Assembly: GCF_008014345.1 (NCBI RefSeq)
Contig: NZ_VPFL01000016.1
Location: 22,453-86,452 of the forward strand
Direction: 5' to 3'
Origin: Pelomicrobium methylotrophicum
GTDB lineage: Bacteria; Pseudomonadota; Gammaproteobacteria; Burkholderiales; UBA6910
DNA: 64,000 bases
Below, piece after piece: positions 57,338 through 64,000 of this stretch; the first letter of the stretch is position 1, and the number at the start of each line of letters is the position of its first letter. A program made the translations under genes and the position numbers. Below the pieces are notes generated by a model, which was given only the letters and a program-made list of their open reading frames with translations, did not search any database and had not been told where the DNA came from.

Positions 57338-60300
57338 TTGAATTTCGAGGTTTACTCTTACTGGAATATCGAGGAGCTCAAGGGCGTCTTCAACGCCGTG
57401 GCCGCCCTCATGGGCGGGGCCGACTTCCTCGGCCTGATGCGGACCCTGGCGCTCGTGATGATCCTTTCGCTCGCGCTGGTGGTGCTGGCCGGGCGCGGGA
57501 GGATGGAGAACTTCTGGCAGTGGGTCTTCATGGTGGCCATCCTCCACGGTGTGCTGTTCGTGCCCAAGACCAATGTGATTCTCGTCGACCGCACCGGAAG
57601 CCAGCCCACCCAGGTGGTCGCGAACGTGCCCATCGGCCTGGCGGCGCTCGCGCACACCGTCAGCAAAATCGGCGACTGGACCACCCGGGCGTTCGAGACG
57701 GTGTTTTCGCTGCCGGACGACATCAAATTCCAGAGTAGCGGCATGATGTTCGGGCAGCGGGTGCAGCAGGAGATGCGCTTTCTCAAAATCATCTCCTCGC
57801 CGCTTTCGGCGGACTTCAACGCCTGGTACCGGGAATGCGTCGTGCCGGAGATTGCCCTGACGAACGGCGCGATCCTGGATGACGTGATGCAGGCCCCGGA
57901 CGCCTGGGCGGCCCTCAACGGGCGGACGAACCCGGCGCTGTACGTCACGATCAGCGACACCCTGATGAACTGCCAGCAGGCGTACGACAACCTCACCCAG
58001 AGGTTCAATGCGGAATCCAGGACCGTGCTCGACAGGTTCGCAACAGCGCTCCTGCCCGGCAATCCGGCTGCGGTGACGAAAGTCTCCAATGTCATCAACA
58101 CGACCGACAGCCTGTTCCTCGGGATCAGCAGGAGCGCGGTCGATGCCATCCGGCAGGGCATCGTCGGCATGGCCCTGCTCGACGCCCACTGCAACGTGTT
58201 TGCGGAATCCAACAACCCCGCCAAGGCGGCCGCCTGTCTTGCGCAGGTGTCGTCGATCCGCTCCGCGAACGCCGCCTACACCGTGATGGCGAAAGTGGCG
58301 GAGTCCTCGATGCCGAAGCTGCGCAACGCGATCGAACTGGTCCAGTACGCGATCGCCCCCATCATCCTCCTGATTGCCGTGGTGTCCGGGCATTACGCGA
58401 TCCGGGTGCTCAGGACGTATGCGATGAGTCTGGTGTGGATCCAGCTCTGGCCGCCGCTTTATGCCGTCGTGCACTACATCATGACCGTGAAGGCGCAGCA
58501 GCTTGCGCAGATGACCCAGAGCAACGGCGGGGCGATGGAGTGGCTCTCCATGGTGGACAGCGTGATGATGAGCGACCAGGCGGTGGCGGGCATGCTCGTC
58601 GTTGCGATTCCGCCCATTGCCGCCGCGCTGGTCAAAGGGGGCGAGGTGGGGCTTCAGGCGGTGGCCGGCCTGGTCACGCCGCCAAGGAGCGCGGAGAAGG
58701 AGGCGGCGGAGATCGCGCGGGGCAATTACACGGCGGGGCAGTTCAGCGCGGCTCCGACGCTCACTACCGGCGCATGGTCCGCAAAGGTGATGAGTACGGA
58801 CGGAACGGTGACGAATGTATTTGCCAGTGGCGAATCCGCCCTCGACGCCCGGCTGCGCATGCACAATCTCGGCGCGGCAATAAACTTCGACCAGAGAATG
58901 GCCACCGCGGTCCAGCGGCAGGCTGAGCGGGCCGAGCAGGCCTCCGCGACAGAGGCGGTCGAGGCCGCACAGACGGTGACATCCGCGCTCTCGAACGCCG
59001 TGACATCCGGATTGGTCCGGTCCCGCGGCGAGGGCGGGCGGACCACGTTCACGGCCGCCGACCGGACGGAGTTCTCCGAGAATGTGGCCAAGGCGATGAA
59101 CCTGGCCGCAAGCCACCTGCACCGCAAGGGCCTCGACCAGACCCTGGCGGCGGAGATCGCAGGGCTCGCGACTGCTTCATTCGGGATGCCGGAGCTTTTG
59201 AAAAAGATCTCGCCGGCGCAGATCGAGGCCACGCTGCAAGCGAAAGGCTTATCCAACACGAAGGCCAGCGACGTGCTTCAGGCGGCGAGGGAGCTTTCGG
59301 AAAACAAAGAGTTCAGGGAAGCCGTCCAGAAGCTCAGAAGCACCGGCAGGTCGGATGAATTTGGCATCACCGACGAATCGCGCCGGCAGGGCGCGAAAGA
59401 GACGGCGGCCAGGCTGGAAGACGCCTTCTCGCGCGCAGAAAGCGCGGGGGCGCAATACCAGAGGTCGCTCGCGCTGCGGGAGCAGGCGTCGAAAATCAGT
59501 CAGGCAGGCGGCGCCTTCAATGTCAACGCAATGCGGGAATTCGTGGACTGGCTGGAGCGGGAGCGGCCGGATGCGGTGGCGGATCTGCGACGGGGATGGA
59601 TACGCGGCGGCAACCCGGCGACGGCGGAGCTTGTCCAGGCCGCGTCCGAGGATTGGCTGGGGCGCGAGAAGCTGCAGAAGCTTGCCGACGAGTTCATCCA
59701 GGAGCGCGCCGCGAAACTCGTCGACGAGAAGGCGCTGAGTCCCGATGTGCGCGGTTTTTACGAGGTCGAAACGGAAAAACTCCCGGACGGCACCGATGTG
59801 CGAAGCCACGGGGAAGGGAACCAGGCGGCGGTTGAGAACCAGGCCGCGCGGCACGGTGTTGCGCCGGGGAGCGCTGTGACCCTGAACCGTCATGTGCCGG
59901 GGCAGGTGGAGGCGACGGGCAACGAGGCGGACGCAAGAATCGGGAAACAAAAAGGAGAAATCGAGCGGGAGGGCGGCGGACTCAAGGAAAAGACCAAAAA
60001 AGCAGAAGAACCACAATCGCTGCTTGGGCTTGCTGGAACTTCTGCACTCAATTTAGCGGGATCCGTAGCGCCTCGAGGCACGGTATGGCTCTTAGACAAG
60101 TCAGCCTCAGGAGTTGGACTACAGCCGACGGCGGCGTTCTGGCGTCGTGATGCCGACAGCTACGAAGGCGGTTGGCTTGGAGCTGGAATCGATACAGCGC
60201 TTTCTCTTGGCGGCGGCCCTTTAGGAAGGTTTGCTGGTAAAGCATTGGGTAGTTTGGGGGGTAAGTGGCTTGGAGAGAAGGCTGCCCAGAACATCCTCAA

Positions 60301-60994
60301 GGAGGAAGCCAATACCATCGTTGGCCAAAACTATCCCGGACTGACGAAAACCTTCGCCGGACTGGAGAAGCAGGAAGTGGTCGATGCGGCCGCAAATATC
60401 GGTGCACGCGCCGGCATTCCGTCAGGCATGGTGGCCACAGGCGAGGCGGTGGACCGGGTCCGCCCTGGGGAGTATGTGAACAGCTTGGTCAGTCAGTATT
60501 TAGACCTGGGTCCGCCGACGCAAGCCCCGTCCGGACTGTACACGGCAAACGGCGAGTTTCGTACTTGGGACGATCTGAGAGCGGGCGCGACGGACGCTCT
60601 GCGTCGCACGTTGGTTCATGGTGAAAGTGTCGCGGGAGACCTGCTCAAAGACGTCGGCCTGAAGCGGGAGCCGCAGGCCGTGCCCGGGAATCCCGACGGT
60701 GCGTTGACGGCTGGAGGCGGGCGTGCGGGTCCTGGGGCTGATCCGGCTGGAGGGGTGTTCAATCGGGGGGAGGAGGCGATCCGCCAGGAGATCGCGGCGA
60801 TCCAGAGCCAGATCGCCCAGCTTCAGCAGGCGCTCGAAGGTCTGCGCAGCCAGGTCAGGGACAACCCGATGGGCGGAGGCCCGGATCTCGGCAGGCTTCT
60901 GGGCGGGAACGACCGGCCCCCGGTCGTGCAGCAGCCGCAGCAGACGCCGGAGGATAATGCCAAAGGCGATGCGCCCGGACCGGCGCAGCGGTAA
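57338..60994 (+). CDS. traG: TraG mating-pair stabilisation protein
   Basis: 1218 aa, TTG start after GAAGGGGATT. The N-terminal 450 residues are the multi-spanning TraG_N domain (LMRTLALVMILSLALVVLAG, then SLVWIQLWPPLYAVVHYIMT). A long coiled-coil periplasmic region follows. From about base 60020 to 60660 the base composition drops and codon style changes, so the C-terminal domain may be a later replacement. In F and SXT this part of TraG sets entry-exclusion specificity. Confidence 0.92.
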   Translation: MNFEVYSYWNIEELKGVFNAVAALMGGADFLGLMRTLALVMILSLALVVLAGRGRMENFWQWVFMVAILHGVLFVPKTNVILVDRTGSQPTQVVANVPIGLAALAHTVSKIGDWTTRAFETVFSLPDDIKFQSSGMMFGQRVQQEMRFLKIISSPLSADFNAWYRECVVPEIALTNGAILDDVMQAPDAWAALNGRTNPALYVTISDTLMNCQQAYDNLTQRFNAESRTVLDRFATALLPGNPAAVTKVSNVINTTDSLFLGISRSAVDAIRQGIVGMALLDAHCNVFAESNNPAKAAACLAQVSSIRSANAAYTVMAKVAESSMPKLRNAIELVQYAIAPIILLIAVVSGHYAIRVLRTYAMSLVWIQLWPPLYAVVHYIMTVKAQQLAQMTQSNGGAMEWLSMVDSVMMSDQAVAGMLVVAIPPIAAALVKGGEVGLQAVAGLVTPPRSAEKEAAEIARGNYTAGQFSAAPTLTTGAWSAKVMSTDGTVTNVFASGESALDARLRMHNLGAAINFDQRMATAVQRQAERAEQASATEAVEAAQTVTSALSNAVTSGLVRSRGEGGRTTFTAADRTEFSENVAKAMNLAASHLHRKGLDQTLAAEIAGLATASFGMPELLKKISPAQIEATLQAKGLSNTKASDVLQAARELSENKEFREAVQKLRSTGRSDEFGITDESRRQGAKETAARLEDAFSRAESAGAQYQRSLALREQASKISQAGGAFNVNAMREFVDWLERERPDAVADLRRGWIRGGNPATAELVQAASEDWLGREKLQKLADEFIQERAAKLVDEKALSPDVRGFYEVETEKLPDGTDVRSHGEGNQAAVENQAARHGVAPGSAVTLNRHVPGQVEATGNEADARIGKQKGEIEREGGGLKEKTKKAEEPQSLLGLAGTSALNLAGSVAPRGTVWLLDKSASGVGLQPTAAFWRRDADSYEGGWLGAGIDTALSLGGGPLGRFAGKALGSLGGKWLGEKAAQNILKEEANTIVGQNYPGLTKTFAGLEKQEVVDAAANIGARAGIPSGMVATGEAVDRVRPGEYVNSLVSQYLDLGPPTQAPSGLYTANGEFRTWDDLRAGATDALRRTLVHGESVAGDLLKDVGLKREPQAVPGNPDGALTAGGGRAGPGADPAGGVFNRGEEAIRQEIAAIQSQIAQLQQALEGLRSQVRDNPMGGGPDLGRLLGGNDRPPVVQQPQQTPEDNAKGDAPGPAQR

Positions 60995-61145
60995 GCGCAG
61001 TCTGGTCAGCGGCAGCGAGACGTGCCAAGCCTAAAGCGCATCATGCGTCATCAAATTCGAGGCGTCCGCTATACGCTATCTCACCTAGGCATAAATGTCT
61101 AGGGACTTTTCGCGCTCCGTGGTTGTGGGTAACACTCCAAACACC

Positions 61146-61838
61146 CTAAAGATGATCGGTGTTATAGATATTGCCATGAAGGCCAGAGTAAATCGGGTTA
61201 CGCCACCAAGGAACATCTTCGTCTTCATCCTGATTATGCGGACCCAGCCCGAGCCCAATCGGCTTCATTATCTCGGCCATCAACCTCGCCCGCTCCTCCG
61301 GCGTCAGCCGTTTCAGCCGCTCGATCTCATCGGGCGGCACACCTTCTTTCGCCAGCTGATCCCACAGGCCGTGGATGACCATCCATGCCACGGTGGGCTT
61401 GCGCTGCTCGACGGGTTTGCGGCGATTGAATAACAAGAAAACCGCAGAAGAGGCGAGACCGAGTGGCATCGCCATCCAGTCATCAGGTGAATTGGGGGAA
61501 AGCACACCCATCCAACCCGTTAGAACAAAAAAGTAGGAGACAAGGATCGCCCAGGTCCGAAACCGCTTGTGAAGCGGTTTCCAGGCAGCGACGAATGGAG
61601 CCACGATCAGGCAAATCATCAAGGCATTCTTGCCGACATGTTGATCTCCGACCACAAGTGACCAAGGGAGCAACATCGCGAGCCCCAGCAGGGCGCACGC
61701 GGCCGAGGCGTTCCACATCGATTTCGCCAGATTCTCACGAAAAAGCTTGACAGCACGGAAAGAAAACACGACCCCGTAGAAGAACAAGACCAGATCGCCT
61801 ACGACGGCAGTCCAGAAAAGAATGCTTTCGGGTTTCAT
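61146..61838 (-). CDS. Hypothetical membrane protein
   Basis: 230 aa. About six hydrophobic segments, then a Glu-rich C-terminal cytoplasmic part (GVPPDEIERLKRLTPEERAR). It sits beside traG on the opposite strand and overlaps the vapC stop-side gene by 4 bp. An entry-exclusion role is possible from position only. Confidence 0.65.
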   Translation of the reverse strand: MKPESILFWTAVVGDLVLFFYGVVFSFRAVKLFRENLAKSMWNASAACALLGLAMLLPWSLVVGDQHVGKNALMICLIVAPFVAAWKPLHKRFRTWAILVSYFFVLTGWMGVLSPNSPDDWMAMPLGLASSAVFLLFNRRKPVEQRKPTVAWMVIHGLWDQLAKEGVPPDEIERLKRLTPEERARLMAEIMKPIGLGLGPHNQDEDEDVPWWRNPIYSGLHGNIYNTDHL

Positions 61839-62239
61839 TTTTCGTCATCCCAGTTTTCGACACGAAGGCCGTCAACCCGCTGAAACTCGCGCATATTCAT
61901 CGTAACGAGCGTGAGCGAGCGGGAACGAGCCTGCCCTGCGATCAGCACGTCGTAGCCGCCAATTGGTGTACCTTGCGCAGCAAGTGCGGCGCGTATCTCT
62001 CCAGCATGTCGCGCGTCCTCCTGATCAAAAGGGACGACCTCGAAGCGGAGCGCATCGACGAGGGCCAAATTACGGTCGCGTCGCAGGCTCTTGTATGCGC
62101 CGAAGTAGAGTTCATGCAACACGACGGCAGACAGACCAATGTCGCTTGGATGATACTGACGCAGACGCCGCGCAACATGGCTGGCCGGGTCGTTCAGCAC
62201 GGCGATCACCGCATTGGAATCAAGCAGGAAGCGCATCAA
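61835..62239 (-). CDS. vapC: VapC-type PIN toxin
   Basis: 134 aa. [26 protein letters not shown], and [20 protein letters not shown] give the PIN acidic triad. The start overlaps the vapB stop by 4 bp, as usual in vapBC. Confidence 0.9.
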   Translation of the reverse strand: MMRFLLDSNAVIAVLNDPASHVARRLRQYHPSDIGLSAVVLHELYFGAYKSLRRDRNLALVDALRFEVVPFDQEDARHAGEIRAALAAQGTPIGGYDVLIAGQARSRSLTLVTMNMREFQRVDGLRVENWDDEK

Positions 62240-62481
62240 CGGAAGAGTTCATCCAATTCCGGCCGTTCCTGCGGTGCAGGTTGCTCCGTAGCCGACTGCC
62301 TGAAGTCGGCATCGACCGGACCGGTAAGCGCATCGAGCCAAGCCCAGTCGGTCGGGATTGGCTCGAGAATGACTGCGGCCCCGTGCCGGCGAATCCGTAC
62401 TTCATTGCCATCGAACCGAAACTCCTTGGGCAGGCGTACCGCCTGGGATCGGCCAGACCAAAATACCTTGGCTGTTTCCAT
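62236..62481 (-). CDS. vapB: VapB antitoxin
   Basis: 81 aa. [20 protein letters not shown] is the VapB swapped-hairpin DNA-binding domain; the acidic C-terminus should wrap the toxin. ATG 62481 follows GGAGG; GTG 62493 is excluded because it would overlap that site. Confidence 0.9.
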   Translation of the reverse strand: METAKVFWSGRSQAVRLPKEFRFDGNEVRIRRHGAAVILEPIPTDWAWLDALTGPVDADFRQSATEQPAPQERPELDELFR

Positions 62482-62498
62482 GGCTGCCTCCACTGATA

Positions 62499-62515
62499 TA
62501 TATCGAAAAGATATA
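62499..62515. promoter_or_regulatory. Operator-like inverted repeat before vapBC
   Basis: TATATC, GAAAA, GATATA, 18 bp upstream of the vapB start. Confidence 0.5.
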
Positions 62516-62536
62516 CCATTGTGGGCGGAAAATCAA

Positions 62537-62626
62537 CCACTTCATCGCCGCCTCGATCCCGGGATGCAGCGGCCCGTCCGGGACGAAAAGCCGCACGATG
62601 GCGGAGGTGTCGACCACCCAGATCAT
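62537..62626 (-). pseudogene. Truncated PIN toxin, N-terminal 30 codons
   Basis: Starts by ATGA overlap with the upstream antitoxin stop and reads MIWVVDTSAIVRLFVPDG, a PIN start with its first Asp, but after about residue 30 the homology stops and the vapBC operator begins. The rest of the toxin is missing, probably removed by insertion of vapBC. Confidence 0.7.
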
Positions 62627-62853
62627 CGCGCCCGGTCCGCCCGGACATCCTCGACGGTATCGCCGAGGGTTCGCCCGGCGAGTCTGCCGCGCCATTGCCG
62701 GGCAGCCTCCACGGGCGACGGCCTGGCCAGGCGGACTTCCCGTTCGATCAGGGCGCGAACGTATTCCTGCACGCTGCGATGACTGGCGGCCGCAAGCCGT
62801 TTCAGCGCCTCGTGGACCTCATCGGGCAGGTTGCGGATATGGAGTGCTTTCAT
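62623..62853 (-). CDS. FitA/VapB-type ribbon-helix-helix antitoxin, orphan
   Basis: 76 aa. KALHIRNLPDEVHEALKRLA and ASHRSVQEYVRALIERE form the ribbon-helix-helix. Its toxin partner is truncated, so it survives as an orphan DNA-binding protein. A palindromic operator lies upstream. Confidence 0.85.
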   Translation of the reverse strand: MKALHIRNLPDEVHEALKRLAAASHRSVQEYVRALIEREVRLARPSPVEAARQWRGRLAGRTLGDTVEDVRADRAR

Positions 62854-62874
62854 AGTGGTTCCTGTGCCACAGAA

Positions 62875-62893
62875 AGGTAGCGATATGCTACCT
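62875..62893. promoter_or_regulatory. Palindromic antitoxin operator
   Basis: AGGTAGC, GATAT, GCTACCT, 22 bp upstream of the antitoxin start, with another GCTACC half-site at about 62901. 62902-63190 shows inverted repeats but no gene. Confidence 0.65.
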
Positions 62894-63190
62894 ATTATTT
62901 GCTACCATCTTAGCACAAAAAATTGCTTGACACCAGACGAAGGGGATGCTAGAAAGCAAGTCAGGTGCTAGCAACACCTCCAAAGCGGTCTTCCGCGCCC
63001 GACAGTTCGCGGTATTTTTATGTCCGGAATCCGTCCGCCGCCTCCTCGGGCGGGTTCCCTGCCGAGCCGATGGCCGGGTGTGCGGCTAATACAAGACCCG
63101 CGAGGGGAATACGCCCGCCGCTCTTTGGACGGTTGCTAGCACCCGGCCGCCCACGGTCTTTCGTGGGTACTCGACTCGACAGGGGCGAAA

Positions 63191-63391
63191 ATGAACCAAG
63201 AAGAACTCGACCTTCTCGACCGCGAAGAGCGGGTGTTCGCCTGCTTTCAGACGGTGATCGACCTGCTCAATCCCGCTGAAACCACGGACGTAAACAGGGT
63301 CGGCAACCTTCTTGACTTCCTCATCGAGGAATACCAGGCCATCCGTGAAGAGATGCACCGGCGCATCGGCGGGCTCGACAGCGGCGGTTGA
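63191..63391 (+). CDS. Small acidic hypothetical protein
   Basis: 66 aa, ATG 63191 after AGGGGCGA. Helical, acidic (NQEELDLLDREERVFACFQT). Not recognised. Confidence 0.6.
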   Translation: MNQEELDLLDREERVFACFQTVIDLLNPAETTDVNRVGNLLDFLIEEYQAIREEMHRRIGGLDSGG

Positions 63392-63514
63392 GCCGGAGAT
63401 AGTGCATTTCAGCGGATGCGCCGGTTAAGCTGACTCTTTTAATCCGAGATCTGGGATCTGCAATGCACAAGACGGCTGTTGCCCGATAGGTATATGGCTC
63501 AGAAGGAATGGTTG

Positions 63515-63766
63515 ATGGACGAGACTTACATTGGCGTTTTCGCAGACGAATCCGACCGCGCCAGCGCCGTCGAGGCGATATTCAACGCCGAGGCGCTGGG
63601 GGATGCCCGGCGGAAGGCACAACCGGAGACACACCCGGATTTCGACGGCAGGCATTGCGTCGAATGCGGCGAGCGGATTCCAAAGGAACGGTTGGCGCTG
63701 GGCCGGGTGCGTTGCGTGGAATGCCAGACGACGCTGGAGCATCAGCGGAAGCTGATGCGGGCGTAG
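63515..63766 (+). CDS. TraR/DksA-family zinc-finger protein
   Basis: 83 aa. C-terminal CVECGERIPKERL ... RCVECQ is the TraR/DksA C4 zinc finger, with a short N-terminal helix. TraR-type proteins bind RNA polymerase and mimic DksA plus ppGpp. ATG 63515 follows AAGGA; ATG 63494 is an alternative. Confidence 0.8.
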   Translation: MDETYIGVFADESDRASAVEAIFNAEALGDARRKAQPETHPDFDGRHCVECGERIPKERLALGRVRCVECQTTLEHQRKLMRA

Positions 63767-63817
63767 CGGCCCAAGGGCGGCATAAGGAACTGGTCGGGTG
63801 CACTGAAGAAGGAAAAG

Positions 63818-63901
63818 ATGGAAAAGAAGACGTTGATTGCGGCCTGCATCGTGGGAGGCATACTGCCGTCGGCAAGGGTTATAGTCGAAAGTGGTGTATG
63901 A
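63818..63901 (+). CDS. Very small possible peptide
   Basis: 27 codons (MEKKTLIAACIVGGILPSAR start), ATG 63818 after AGAAGGAAAAG. One hydrophobic segment. Weak support. Confidence 0.3.
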   Translation: MEKKTLIAACIVGGILPSARVIVESGV

Positions 63902-63990
63902 GCGATTGGTACGGCTGAGTTGAGAAGGTGGCGTACCTCTGCTGAAATCGGGTTGTCGAAACTTCGAAGTCAGCAAACACGGAGATACGC

Positions 63991-64000
63991 CATGAGCAAG
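63991..64000 (+). CDS. Start of a further gene, cut by window end
   Basis: ATG AGC AAG at 63991, preceded by CACGGAGATACGCC with a ribosome-site-like GGAG. Only three codons are visible. Confidence 0.4.

Noticed and set aside
57332..59122. 596-codon minus-strand open frame
   Set aside because: Antisense of traG; high GC keeps this frame open.

Overview
The window is high-GC proteobacterial DNA, most likely betaproteobacterial (a guess from gene style; no rRNA is present). It starts inside guaA. Everything after the guaA stop codon looks like one large integrative and conjugative element (ICE) whose far end lies beyond base 64000. The 3' end of guaA is a familiar integration site, and a P4-type integrase starts 290 bp after it.

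Layout. 1-1370: guaA. 1.4-5.6 kb: integrase, AlpA-like regulator, UvrD-like helicase and an AcaB-like regulator. 5.6-21.1 kb: an early-gene region of many small genes plus RecE-like exonuclease, RecT, SSB, a TOPRIM primase, a MazF-like toxin, a class II ribonucleotide reductase (NrdJ) split by a group I intron, and an ArdC-like antirestriction protein. Almost every gene or gene pair here has its own stem-loop leader, and several leaders belong to a longer multi-stem RNA. A tRNA-Asp lies in the same region. 21.5-24.1 kb: restriction-modification island (m5C methylase, putative restriction enzyme, Vsr), next to a truncated recJ. 25.4-33.6 kb: VapBC-type pair, KfrA-like protein, thermonuclease, DUF2726 protein, uracil-DNA glycosylase, second tyrosine recombinase, HNH nuclease and a ParM partition operon. 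33.7-35.7 kb: candidate oriT, MobI-like protein and AntA/AntB antirepressor. 35.9-38.9 kb: DUF4326 fusion protein, orphan CRISPR array and DUF3800 protein. 39.1-40.7 kb: TrfA-type initiator and an iteron origin. 40.9-61.0 kb: TraD, DUF4400 protein, EAL-domain protein and an F-type type IV secretion operon (transglycosylase, traA, L, E, K, B, dsbC, traV, C, trbI, traF, H, G). 61.1-64 kb: toxin-antitoxin genes and small accessory genes. No relaxase, traW, traU, trbC or traN is seen; they are probably further along.

How it works together. The element carries integration, partition, replication and transfer functions. Four promoters, before the AcaB-like gene, the mobI/oriT region, the trfA operon and the pilus operon, share one phased operator at a fixed distance from the -10 box, so one activator probably switches on transfer and replication together. 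The genes with stem-loop leaders (SSB, RecT, exonuclease, ArdC, primase, NrdJ) suit establishment of newly arrived single-stranded DNA.
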